NCBI RefSeq assembly: GCF_024868665.1
Contig: NC_079908.1
Span: forward strand, 7,631,174 to 7,695,173
Direction: 5' to 3'
Length of the DNA stretch: 64,000 bases
Source of the DNA: Triplophysa rosa
Lineage: Eukaryota; Chordata; Actinopteri; Cypriniformes; Nemacheilidae
In this document: positions 50,756 through 62,346 of the stretch, piece after piece
Layout: every line of letters begins with the position of its first letter
Numbering within the stretch: position 1 is the first letter of the stretch
Made by a program: the position numbers and the translations under genes
The notes under the pieces: generated by a model
Database searches by the model: none
What the model was told of the DNA's origin: nothing
What the model saw: only the letters and a program-made list of their open reading frames with translations

Positions 50756-53104
50756 AACAGCATTGCAGTTCTATGACAACATACTTTTATAATACTTTTT
50801 TAAATTTAAATACAGTTTTGATTGAGATAAAGTTAAGAGATGTGTCGGGTTTAATGTGTGTAACTGCAGTGAGTGTGTCGTTTTCTTGTGTGTGCGTGTG
50901 TTTTTTAACTATAGTCCTTCAGAATAATCAGAAAAGAACGTGTGAATGTGCAGCACATTGTTAAGGTAAAATGTGAAATAATTGTATTTTTAAAAGGTGT
51001 TGTAAATACATTGTGTTATTGTGTTACACATGATAAAAGACCAGAACAACTGACTTGTAAATGTCATTAGATTTATTATGAATCGTCATTATGTTTTTGT
51101 AGTAATCTAGCAATATTTTATAAGTTTTATTACTATTATTTCAGTTAAACATGGTGGACAACTCGATCCTAATGCAGCCCAAAATGTACAGGCGATATAT
51201 AACTTAAACTTTCTCCATAGGGAAAATGCACAGTTTTTCATATATTTATATGTAATATCAATGTAGAATGAGGTCTAACGGTCCCGCCCACATCATACAG
51301 TATGATACATGGTCCCCGAAAATAAAATGAAAGGGGGGAGGGATTAACATTTAAACCAACCAACCAAAAAAACGCGATCTACATGCAAAACCAGGCATCA
51401 GTATAATCCTAAAATACATACACGTATATGTGAATGCGTGCATATACCTCACATATACACATACATTCATTCACATATATATATATAAAAGAGAGGGTAA
51501 AAACACACTAATTTCACAAAGGTTACGCTATTTTTGTTGGTATTTTAAGTGAGTCTGTGAAGCACAGTATCTTTTCATCTTCACATCCCCAAAACAAGAG
51601 GGAAAACACAAACAGAAAATGGGTGAATATGCAAAGTTTGGGTTTTTGGAGCAGGGTGATGATGAGGAGCAGAAATCACAGTGTTCAGTTTGAAAGTGAC
51701 AGTATATAAAGCAATAATTCAGATACTTAGCCAAACCATCAGCAGTAAACCATCGGATTTAGACAGGAAAAAAAGAGTAAGAGAGCAAAGTTTGTGCAGG
51801 TTAAACCAAGCGAGCGCGTTTAACAAGCAAAGGTATAAACAGGGCATCTCTGACTGCTAGTGATAAATGGCCTTTAATCCTGGAAACGGACTCAGTGCAA
51901 CAGTTTTTAACCTCTTAAAGCCAAATGCTTATACACAAAGCCACCTACAACACGACAATTCACACAACAGCGCATCAAAATAAAAAAACGACAAATAGAA
52001 ATGACTGTGCAATGCAACGAACACAGTGCGGACACGTGCGCGCGCGTTTGATGCTGTGCGCGGAGACGGAGCTGCTTTATTCCAAGACTTCATTTGACAT
52101 TTGAGTACGATTCTGATAATGCCCGACATCATTTGTCATTATCTTAAGTGTTAAAAGCGCATTAGGTAGTTTTATGTTAGACATTTTGAGCGCTTAAGAG
52201 TTTATATGCCTAAATGTAGTCATATATGTATATTGAAAAAGAGAACTTGTGTTTTGATTAGTTCGTTGCAGTTCTTCATCGACATTTTAAGACTTTGTGA
52301 CTCACTGTAGCCGCATATTGTCAGACGGGTTCGACTTCACGAGGCGATGCGCAGACCGAATGGCGTTTAACATCTATGTATCGCGATAGGTATACTTTCG
52401 AATTTCTCTCGCGATACTTTGATATTTTACGCCGATCAGTCTGCGCAGCGCATTCGACCGTATTAGCTTATAAACACATGTCGTTTCATCGCGTAGGCAG
52501 CAGGTGGCGCCATTGGGCTTGATTTGGGGTTATAGGCACTTGCATTTCCTCACAAGACACTTGTTCCGAGTGACCTGATTTTTTTTCAAGACAGTTTAAA
52601 AGTCCCCGTTAAAAACGTACCCCGTTAACGTTTTCTTTGCATGCTTTCAATACTTTTGGGCCTGTTTAAGCACTCTAGTTTTTGATTAACATTGAGGTTT
52701 CTTGTTTTTGTGGATTTTTGGTGAATGGATGTAAAACACAAGATCATGGCAGGCTTGTATATCAGAGCAAACAGAAAAGGGATAGCATGAAATATAGAGG
52801 GAAGGAGAAGAGGATTGATTTGTTTTTAGCACTCTGATCTCACATGACTAAAAACTGACACTCGCTGTCTTATAATTTAGTTAAGCAAGTGCATTACACG
52901 TATACCATTCCACTGCTGCGTGCCATGGCACGCAAGGCCCTTTCGCGCCCATCCGGTCCTGATGAAACCCCGCCGATGTAGAATCAACAGTAGTGAAACT
53001 GGGATCTAGTCACTCATCATCCAGCTAGCGTGTTTCATCTTCCGTCTCTGGTGAGTTGCTACAGAGAGCTCCATTCATTCGGCCCCAAAGTCTTTCTGCT
53101 TCTT
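50756..53104. other. Convergent 3' ends of septin4 (+) and mnt (-)
   Basis: septin4 ends at 50755 and the mnt stop is at 53105 on the other strand, so both 3' UTRs occupy this 2.35-kb stretch. A plus-strand AATAAA at 51321-51326 could serve septin4. TTTATT at 51072-51077 (AATAAA on the minus strand) could serve mnt. If both are used, the transcripts overlap by about 250 bases. A GCGCAG-containing foldback lies at 52329-52460. Confidence 0.45.
52329..52460. repeat. Foldback repeat related to the nested Tc1 insertion
   Basis: The left arm TTCGACTTCACGAGGCGATG and an inverted right arm ending CTGCGCAGCGCATTCGACCG share GCGCAGAC(T)GA..GGCG words. The same arm occurs once at 46108-46141 inside the nested element. 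An internal TATCGCGATA is itself palindromic. It lies in the predicted mnt 3' UTR. Confidence 0.5.
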
Positions 53105-53766
53105 TCAGGCCAGCTTTAGCGTGCTGACGGGAAAGGGGGGTACAGTTACCATAGTCACTGGATTGAGAACCGCCTGGCCGGCCAGCCCGGTGTGATGATG
53201 GGCGACCACCGCTGTGGGCTTCCCCACCATGGCCCCCTGTTGGGCCCCGACCGGTGTGCCGTTGACCTGGGTTTGAGGGTGGTGTGCCAGCGTGTGCGTG
53301 ATGTGCCCCACCACTGCTGGCTGCGAGACGGCCACCGATTGTGGGTAAATGGCAGTGGGGAGGTGGGTTACTGGGTGCACGGTGATGTGTCCGATAGGCT
53401 GGCCGACGTTAGAGGGCACAATGTGCGCCAAGTGTTTAGGCCCAGCTGGAATGACATGGTTCACGGCTTGGATGACAGAGGCGTGGGATACAGACGCATG
53501 AGTGATGACTGTCGGCTGAGTAGGGGTGAGCATGTGGGGAGGGGGTGCAGGAGCGATCGCCTGAGGGGTGACCACGGCGGGCTGAGGCTGGGTGGATGGA
53601 GCGGCGGGTAGGGGTGTGGGTTTGTGTTGGATGGAGATGTGCGTAGAGAGTATGGTGGGCAGAGGCATGGCGGCACGGGGCTCGGGTGGCAACGGCGCAG
53701 GGGGTTTGGGTGGCGGAGACGAAAGGATGTCTTCTGCTATGTCTTGGTCAAAGTTGTCTTCACCCT
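53105..53766 (-). CDS. mnt: MNT (MAX network repressor), last coding exon
   Basis: Read on the minus strand, the exon starts after an acceptor (TTTACAG) at 53767-53769 and encodes 219 residues to the TGA at 53105-53107. It begins EGEDNFDQDIAEDILSSPPP (Glu split with the preceding exon) and runs through a Pro-rich part into a His/Val/Pro/Thr-rich region (LAHIVPSNVGQPIGHITV, VNGTPVGAQQ). It ends LNPVTMVTVPPFPVSTLKLA, the conserved MNT C-terminus. MNT pairs with MAX and represses E-box genes, opposing MYC. It converges on septin4. Confidence 0.92.
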
Positions 53767-54399
53767 CTGTAAATAGTGAAAATTGAGATACAGGTTAATA
53801 GATTTTTAAATGCATGGGTCTCTTATTGTCACATACTCACTAAAGATATAACATGTAAGATTATTTTTTTTATTAAATTAAATTAGTGGTTAAATGAATA
53901 AATTAGGAAAAATAGAACATTTTCATTGATGTTGAAATAAAATAATTTATAAGTCAAAGTTCTTCCCCAGTTCAAAGCAATAATATAGTCCAACTGCAAC
54001 AATGCCTTTTTGATGTTCAGACACTTGAGTGGCCCAGTCTTGATGAGGTCATAAGCAGGAAGTATACTATCATATGATATCATACCAGCACATATGAGTC
54101 TGTGAAGCTGACAAATTATAACATGGGCTAGTGTGTTACTGAAGAATGAGGCATGTCCAACACTATTGGACCTGACAGGTGGTGTTACCCAAATTGCATG
54201 CAAAGAGGGAATTTACATACATAAAGTCTGAGTCAATAAGACACAGTAGCAAAAAATGAGGCTGTTTAATTCTATGACTCAGAGCCAGGTGAAAATTGTT
54301 GAATTTCGCAGTCTTTGGTGCCAAAAGTCACCAGTCAGTAAATAAAACTGGATGAAACTTCTTTAGAAATGTAACTGATGCTTCCTGTGGCAAAAATGT

Positions 54400-54660
54400 A
54401 ATGCTAACATGATGCTAGCATGTTTTAACATGATGCTAGCCCTTTTAAAATAATACAAACATGATTTAGCATGGTGCCAACATGAACCTGCATGTTTTAG
54501 CATGATTAAACATGACATTAACATGTTTTAGCATGACTTGACATGTTTTAACATGATTCAGCATGATTAATCATGACTTTACCATGTTTTAACATGATTC
54601 TAGCATGTTGATAGGCGTTGTTAGGGTGTATAAGCTGGTTGCTAGGCCTTGTTAGGATGT
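54400..54660. repeat. ACATGATNNAGCATG-type degenerate tandem repeat in mnt intron
   Basis: About ten imperfect units combine ACATGATGCTAGC and CATGTTTTAGCATG words. They run into two GTTGCTAGGC(C)TTGTTAGG-like units at 54610-54655 that resemble the minisatellite at 56770. Non-coding and intronic (mnt, minus strand). Confidence 0.65.
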
Positions 54661-54763
54661 TTAAGACATTTACTCTGTGTTTCTGTATATACATATATTA
54701 TATACCCTGAAAAAGTAAAATGGGCTGATTTCGGCATGAATGTGTGTGTGTTTGTACCTGTAC

Positions 54764-54956
54764 CTGATGCCGTTGATGTAGAGGCCTGGTCATCTTCTGG
54801 CTGGACCGTCTGTCTGAGGATCCTGTCGATCTCCATGATGTCCATACACTGACCCAACTCGTTCTTCAGCTCAGCAAGTCTCTGCTGGGTGGCGATCTTC
54901 TCCCGCGCCAAACGCTCCATCTCGTGCTCATACTCCTTTTCTTTTCGTTTTAACGT
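54764..54956 (-). CDS. mnt: MNT leucine-zipper exon
   Basis: This minus-strand exon of 193 nt follows an acceptor (CTTGCAG) just above 54956 and ends with a GTACAG donor. It encodes TLKRKEKEYEHEMERLAREK, then a heptad-repeat segment (QQRLAELKNEL), the EIDRILRQT motif and PEDDQASTSTAS, as in vertebrate MNT. It forms the zipper that dimerises with MAX. It joins the 53105-53766 exon in phase. The bHLH exons upstream (to the right) were not found within 9 kb, implying a long intron or a position outside the window. Confidence 0.92.
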
Positions 54957-55106
54957 CTGCAAGAAATGCTAAATTACACTCCGCTCAAACACACCCGCAG
55001 GAGTATTGTCTCTGTAATTATTACATTATTATCATTATCATTACATGAATGCTCATCTGCCCACAATCACTCAATCACACAATTTTTGTTTCCTCAAACA
55101 AACTCT

Positions 55107-55407
55107 TTAAAGTGATACTACACCCAAAAATGATGTCATCATTTACTCGCACTCAGATTGTTCCAAACCTGTATGAATTCTTAGTTCTGCTGAACACACA
55201 GGTCTGGAATCTGGAAGATTGTCAAATCTCACTCCCCATTGACTCGCATCATTTCCCCCCCTACTATAGCAGTAAATGGAGGGCGAGATCTGACATTTTT
55301 TCCAAATTTCTCCCTGTGATCAGGAAAACAAAGAAATGTATACAGGTTTGGCTAAGGGTGAGTAAATTATGACAGAATTTTCATTTTTGGGTGAAGTATC
55401 CCTTTAA
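55107..55407. repeat. TTAA-bounded MITE, family A (copy 5)
   Basis: It starts TTAAAGTGATACTACACCC and ends GGGTGAAGTATCCCTTTAA, with TTAA at both termini. The interior contains the family words AATGATGTCATCATTTACTC and GTGAGTAAATTATGACAG. It lies 151 bases upstream (transcriptional sense) of the mnt zipper exon. Confidence 0.8.
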
Positions 55408-56769
55408 GTGTGACCCATTTCTCAATTATATAATCCAATTTTATTAGTAGTCTAATTTATTGTTTTGATGAAATAATGTTTGCATTTTGATATTATAAAC
55501 TGATTTTAAAACATACATTTTAGTTTCAATCCTGTTTGTGTGACTTTTAAACAAATACAGTCTAAGATAAATAGAAACATCACCTCGCTATTCTGCATAC
55601 AGAAATCAACATCCCCTTAAAAAGTTGTTATTCACTCCTCAATAGCCCTTCAGCTTTGACTACATTTTGATATTCATTGTGCAGTTTAAGTCTCAGGGTA
55701 GAAAATTCCTGCCGTCTAAATGTTATTCCCGTGGCTGGAGAACACATGCTTAGTACTGTAGGAAACTCCTAAGTGTGTCCAAATATGCATCTAAAAACGA
55801 ATCTATAAAGAATCTAAAAACACCTAAATAAATAAATGAGACGACAGAGAAAAAGAGAGCAACAGTGTGTGGAGTCACGATGGAAAGAGAGGGATGTGGC
55901 AGTGACACAGGCAAATGGCTTGCTGACCCACTTTTTGCATTAGTCAGCTGACTGTGAAACATCGAACCAGGCTAACGGGAACAAACTGTTGAGGCGATTA
56001 AACCACTAAAACAGGACCAGGTATGTCTGTCCGAGGTTAAAAAAGGTGTGGAAGAAATGCAGAAGTGCAAAACCTGAGAGCAGAACTGCTTCGTGACAGC
56101 ATGTTCAACATATGTGATCATGCGTAAAAGTTGTAGCTTTTTTATAGCGCAAAGCAGTTTACACTCCTTCCCCAGCCCGGAGCACGTGATGACTCTGACA
56201 CACATCAGATGGCTTCGTCCTCCACCTCTCCCTTACCCATTACATGCCAAAGCAAATGTGTAACAGCACGGGTATTTTGGCTACCAAGAAACAGGAGCCC
56301 GGTAGTCCACCCTCAGAGGACAGCGGTGTACAGTAAGAAAAATCTAAAGCAGTTAGACAATGAGCGTGTATGCAGATGAGGGAGGGTGGTAATCATGAGT
56401 GTCTGGGGTTATATAACTCAGTGATACTGTATCAAGAGAATATAAATACGCTTAACGCAGTAGGTAGAGAGTGCAGAGAGAAAGAGAGAGGGGGAGTCTG
56501 CCCTACTGAAGCCTGATCTAGGATTAGTCAGATTGGGCAGCCTGGCATTAAACCCCCTGCACACAGCAGGTCAACATTGCACAAACACCCGGGCTAGCCA
56601 ACACATGGCATTTCCTGCATGGATAATGCATATTATGCTGTTTTATGTACATATATACAAACTTTCAAAACATACAAATATATACATATAACTAGTTTAA
56701 TTTAACCATAGGTTTTATGAAGAATGTGTATTTGAATTGTGTTTGTGCAAAGCTCGCTGCCTTATTGCT
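55408..56769. other. mnt intron, no gene seen
   Basis: About 1.35 kb of intronic sequence on the mnt minus strand. Short frames on both strands lack splice context or any recognisable domain. Nothing else was recognised apart from ordinary unique-looking DNA. Confidence 0.5.
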
Positions 56770-58250
56770 AAAGTATTCTGAGTGTTTGTCAGGGCGTTGC
56801 TAGGGTGTTCTGCGTGGTTGTCAGGGCATTGCTAGGGTTTTCTGGGGGTTATCAAGGCATTGTTAGGGTGTTCGAGGTGGTCGCAGGGTGTTCTCAGTGG
56901 TTGTCAGGATGTTGCTAGGGGGTTCTGGGTGGTCGCAGGATGTTGCTAGGGTGTTGTGGGTGGCCACAGGATGTTCTGGAGGTTGCCAGGATGTTGTTAG
57001 GGTGTCTGGGGGTTGTCAGGATGTTGCTAGGGTGTTCTGGGTGGCCGCAGGATGTTGCTAGGGTGTCTGGATGGTTGTCAGGGCATTGCTAGGGTTTTCT
57101 GAGTGGTGGAAGGTTGTTGCTGGGATCTTCTGGGGGTTATCAAGGCATTGCTAGGGTGTTCTAGGTGGTCGCAGGGTGTTCTCAGTGGTTGTCAGGATGT
57201 TGCTAGGGGGTTCTGGGTGGTCGCAGGATGTTGCTAGGTTGTTCTGGGTGGTCGTAAAATGTTGCTAGGGTGTTCTGGGGGTTGTCAGGATGTTGATAGG
57301 GTGTTCTGGGGGTTGTCAGGATGTTGTTAGGGTGTTCTGGGGGTTGTCAAGATGTTGTTATGGTGTTCTGGGGGTTGTCAAGATGTTGATAGGGTGTTCT
57401 GGGGGTTGTCAAGATGTTGATAGGGTGTTCTGGGGTTGTCAGGATGTTGTTAGGGTGTTCTGGGGGTTATCAAGGCATTGCTAGGGTGTTCTAGGTGGTC
57501 GCAGGGTGTTCTCAGTGGTTGTCAGGATGTTGCTAGGGGGTTCTGGGTGGTCGCAGGATGTTGCTAGGTTGTTCTGGGTGGTCGTAAAATGTTGCTAGGG
57601 TGTTCTGGGGGTTGTCAGGATGTTGATAGGGTGTTCTGGGGGTTGTCAGGATGTTGTTAGGGTGTTCTGGGGGTTGTCAGGATGTTGCTAGGGTGTTCTG
57701 GGGGTTGTCAGGATGTTGTTAGGGTGTTCTGGGGGTTGTCAAGATGTTGTTATGGTGTTCTGGGGGTTGTCAAGATGTTGATAGGGTGTTCTGGGGGTTG
57801 TCAAGATGTTGATAGGGTGTTCTGGGGTTGTCAGGATGTTGTTAGGGTGTTCTGGGGGTTATCAAGGCATTGCTAGGGTGTTCTAGGTGGTCGCAGGGTG
57901 TTCTCAGTGGTTGTCAGGATGTTGCTAGGGGGTTCTGGGTGGTCGCAGGATGTTGCTAGGTTGTTCTGGGTGGTCGTAAAATGTTGCTAGGGTGTTCTGG
58001 GGGTTGTCAGGATGTTGATAGGGTGTTCTGGGGGTTGTCAGGATGTTGTTAGGGTGTTCTGGGGGTTGTCAAGATGTTGGTAGGGTGTTCTGGGGGTTGT
58101 CAAGATGTTAGTAGGGTGTTCTGGGGGTTGTCAAGATGTTGGTAGGGTGTTTTGGGGGTTGTCAATATGTTGGTAGGGTGTTTTGGGGGTTGTCAATATG
58201 TTGGTAGGGTGTTCTGGGGGTTGTCAGCATGTTGGTAGGGTGTTCTGTGT
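56770..58250. repeat. 30-bp minisatellite with higher-order repeats in mnt intron
   Basis: About fifty degenerate copies of a 30-bp unit around GTTGCTAGGGTGTTCTGGG. A larger block starting GGTTATCAAGGCATTGCTAG recurs near 57136, 57465 and 57858, that is with spacings of about 330 and 390 bp, giving a higher-order structure. Runs of GGG and GGGGG occur in most units on the plus strand. Because the unit length is divisible by three, long spurious open frames arise. Confidence 0.95.
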
Positions 58251-61200
58251 GTATGTACACAAAGGCTGCATGCCTGAAATGTTTTGGCCAAGCAATGGTG
58301 TCTGTGATTAAGTATCTTGCTTTCACTATTTTTTCTGGCACACTCTGGAGACATCACATTAAAGGGACTGTGATACTTTAGTTGCTATAGTATTGTTTAA
58401 TAAACCAAAATGTGATTATGGTGCCATGACAACCTTCAAACTGATAAAACCCAGACTCAAATCCCAATCTAAACAAACCTCACTGCAATAAAAAAAGTCA
58501 TTTATCTCTTTTAAAAGAGTGCACATAAAACCGGTACAGAATGACCCCAGGTCCGTTTTGACGAATTCCATCTTTTGTGTGTGAAGCAACTGAATAGACA
58601 TCCCTACTGACTAGATATATACACATCCCACTGGATATCACCACAGCAACAGCTGGAACCCGCCATGGTCTCCTTGGCAACAGTGCAGGGAAGGAGCAGC
58701 GTGGTGATGAGAAGGTGTAATAGCAAAGCAAGGGCTAATGCTACTGGCTCGCACCGACCTTTAGTGTTTCACAGTCCAATGGCTTTCACACTTCCTCCCT
58801 CCCATCTTTTCACACACCGTCTTCCTGTGTGATTAAAAACACTGCTCACCTGCTCCCTCACATAACACTAATTGCGTAAAAATTTGTAGTTTGAAGTTTA
58901 TATATGTAGTTATGCATTGTATAACAAACCTAAAGTAAGACGAAGGTAAAAAATAATGCTTTATAAATCGACATATACGCCAGACCAATATAGAGAACCG
59001 CTATAAGAGCCATCACTTGTCCCATTCAAAGCATTATTACGCCAAAATCTATAGATGATCTTGTCAATTTATGCACGTTTTCTTTTATTTAGCAATAGAC
59101 TGATGAATTCACCAATTTGAAACTGAGTGTACAAGTAACAGTGTTAAGTATTCCATCAATTCCAGAATCGTCCTCCTAAGTTTTCAACATACAGTCCTGT
59201 TGTCAAAAGTTATGTCTATTGCACGTCTATTGGTCAATTGACGTCTTCGCTTTTCATTCAAATATATTATTGTATTAAAGATGAGATGTATTAAAACTTT
59301 GTATTGATGTTGCATAGTTATACTTGGAGAATAAAGTTGAAGCTAATCTTTGAGAAGTATTTAATGAGGCTTGACAACAAATTACACCTATGCGCAAACT
59401 TTATAAAGACTGAGCCCTGGAAAATGACTACAAAAAACTACCACAAAAGAAAATAAACAAATATTAATAACAGATAAATTGCAGCTAATGTTTCCTTTAT
59501 CATGCAAGCTTTGTTTTTCTAAGTATGTTTGAATAAACCCATATTCCCTGATATGCCGTATTTTGCTTTTACAACCTCTGCAATTATTACAAATGACTAG
59601 AGGTCCCCAGGTAATACTAATCCCGTGCGAATAGTGCTCAGGGCATATCAAGCGATCTCTAACAAAGCAATAGTGACGCATAGTACAAAAATGTTTTACT
59701 CACATAAGATTGCTGCGCCATTCCTATCGGATCCAATATTGACGGCAAAACACTGCTTTTTCATTTTAGTCTCTCCGCAAATCCAGCGTCAACCTGTGCC
59801 TTGTTCCCAAAGGAATCCATTGTGAAATGAATCGAATAAAAACGCTTAATGTTATATCCACGTTAGCTGGAACATCTTTAAAGATCAACTTCTTTACTAA
59901 TGTCGGAATCCGAAGGAAGGTTATGCAGCGACTGTGTTCTTCCACAATCAGGCACTGACTGCACAATATTTTGCGATCTTTAACGGCATGTTTATTGCTT
60001 GCTTGCTCTATCTGGTTCCGCTCAACTTGTGTTACTTCAGAATTGTCATGTGCGAACCAGTGGGCGGGGCTAGAGAAGTAGTCGTTGATATTCTTCTGTG
60101 GAGGCGGTGTTCAACCTATCAGATAGATGCATTCCAAGACCTGCCATTTGCTGGGCCTGGTGTCAATAACAGTTGTTATTTCAGTAACATGGGCGTTTTC
60201 AGGTCTGACACTTACAGGATGTTTGCTTGAATACAATTCCCTCTTATACAACAAAAGCTCGGGTTAAAATTGTGGTTTTAATTCATGGCTCCTTTAAGAT
60301 ATATCAGGGCAATTTATTTTCAGTTAAGACAGCTCAAACTTTCATTTCAGTCTGGGACTAGTCTTAAAGGCGCAGTTTTTGATTAACAGTGGCCACTAGT
60401 GTTGTATTATAGATTTGCAACAAATCGCTCAGTCCAAACTCAACGGTGGCCACCATAGTACAAAAATATGTCATTCTCATGTTGACGCAGGGAAGAGATC
60501 ATGCGGGCATTAAGACTGTAGAAAGAGTGATGTCTTATGTATTACATAAACTAAAAGGTCTGTGAATTTTAAGTTTAAAAAGAAGGATAAAAGTCAGGCA
60601 GGAGCAAGGACCTGCGTTAATATTATGAAGACTTTCCAGCAGAGACACGTTAGGACCCGCGGCACTAAGGCTTTTAGCAGAGATACTCACAGATATCTAT
60701 GGAGATACTTTCCAGCAGAGAGTCGTTGGAGAGAAAGATCGTCTTAAAATCACCTCCGAGGATGCTTTGATTCGGATAAGTATGTGAGTAACAATGGAGC
60801 AGTTTTGAGCGTCATTGCTTATCTGGAACCGCTTTAATATAGTACTCGTCCAGATACTGGAGAGAGAGGGCGAGAGCGCGTAAGCGCTAAAACTGTTGAG
60901 AGAGCCTGTTTTACTGTCTTACTCAATGATGAATAAACTTACATTTAATCCGCGGGTCACATGCGTTCAGAACCGTATAGTACGATCTGTACGGATCACC
61001 CGCGATCCGTTTCACCACGATACCGCAGCGGAGAGGAAACGCGCGTTGTAGAGTTGTTTGTCCGTTTAGGGCTGCTGAACAAAACATGGCGGCGAATTCA
61101 ATGCATGTAGGGCCGCTCTGTATGTAGATATAAACAGCTTATTCTAAGGTATTAAAATAACAGTTCATTACGTAAGGTCTTTATACACCTCTGAAGAAAT

Positions 61201-61592
61201 AGTTTTGTATATTATTGCATATCTGTCAATACATCCTCCTAGAAACCCCGTATTGTTCCTTAAAACCTTGTCTGTGAAACCGGGCCTTAGTGTTTATTCA
61301 TTTTGTACAAATGTTGTGAATATTTTTTTGTATAAATTAAGTGTTAATTTGATTTCAGCAATTTTGTACAATAAATTGTGATATGTATATACTGGCATTA
61401 CATCAGCATCTGATATTAAAACCCATATCGATCAGCCCCTAAATCAAATACAGCAAAACATCTGCGTTATAGATGTTTTCACATCAACGCTGATGAGGGC
61501 GGTCCAACATTGCGGCTGTGAATTGATGATAGCATACAGTCCAATTGTGCCTATGTTACATTACTCTCTAACTAGCGGATTTAAAAATAAAA
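58251..61592. other. Non-coding region, likely mnt intron
   Basis: No exon of any recognised gene. A segment at about 60060-60200 (GTGGGCGGGGCTAGAG and on) looks like a dispersed repeat, as does the sequence around 60370-60430. It may belong to the long mnt intron, but the missing bHLH exons make that an inference. Confidence 0.45.
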
Positions 61593-61768
61593 NNNNNNNN
61601 NNNNNNNNNNNNNNNNNNNNNNNNNNNNNNNNNNNNNNNNNNNNNNNNNNNNNNNNNNNNNNNNNNNNNNNNNNNNNNNNNNNNNNNNNNNNNNNNNNNN
61701 NNNNNNNNNNNNNNNNNNNNNNNNNNNNNNNNNNNNNNNNNNNNNNNNNNNNNNNNNNNNNNNNNNNN
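61593..61768. other. Assembly gap (176 N)
   Basis: A run of N. The true length and content are unknown. Sequence on either side does not look like the two halves of one identifiable feature. Confidence 1.
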
Positions 61769-62009
61769 GGGAGGGACTCCCTGCTGTTTACTGACCACTA
61801 GCTCTATTCAATGCGGTATCCATGGTTACCACACCTTACAAGGCCATGGCCCAGAAAGCAAAAAAACACACATTGATGTGAACAATTATGTGTCACCTAC
61901 TTTACGCAAGCATGCCAGACTGCATGCATGAATCAAATGGTATTTTAAGGCGTTTCCTGCGCTATTGTTTTATTCAAACAAGGAATGACACACAATCTAG
62001 CATACACAC

Positions 62010-62073
<64 letters not shown>

Positions 62074-62200
62074 CTGACGAGAGACAAAGAACAGAGAGAG
62101 ACGAAGACAGGATGATGAGAAGACGAGAGAGACGAAGAGAGACCGAGAGACTGGAGGAGATAGATAGAGAGGAGAAGCGAGAGAGAAAGATAGACGAAGA

Positions 62201-62242
<42 letters not shown>
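62010..62242. repeat. (GA)n microsatellite, two tracts
   Basis: Two nearly pure GA runs (about 62012-62068 and 62204-62242) flank a purine-rich, partly decayed stretch. The open frame through the first tract is a repeat artefact. Confidence 0.95.
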
Positions 62243-62245
<3 letters not shown>

Positions 62246-62263
62246 TGATCAGTACTGAGAAGC

Positions 62264-62346
62264 TGACGTCACTGAGCTCGCGCTCGCCATGTGCTCACGG
62301 CTCACGTGGATGCGAGAGCATGCGGAGAGCGGGTGAGGGCGGGGCA
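62264..62346. promoter_or_regulatory. CpG-rich cluster with CRE, E-box and GC box
   Basis: Within about 85 bases there is a perfect cAMP response element TGACGTCA (62264-62271), an E-box CACGTG (62303-62308) and a GC box GGGCGGGGC (62338-62346). The local CpG content is well above the surrounding DNA. Such a combination is typical of a CpG-island promoter. No adjoining exon is recognised, so the gene it might serve, possibly mnt on the minus strand, is unproven. Confidence 0.35.

Noticed and set aside
57290..57876. Open frames reading MLIGCSGGCQDV-type repeats
   Set aside because: They are artefacts of a 30-bp tandem repeat whose unit length is a multiple of three.
61888..62115. Glu/Arg-rich frame ending in a long RE repeat
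   Set aside because: It is produced by the (GA)n microsatellite.
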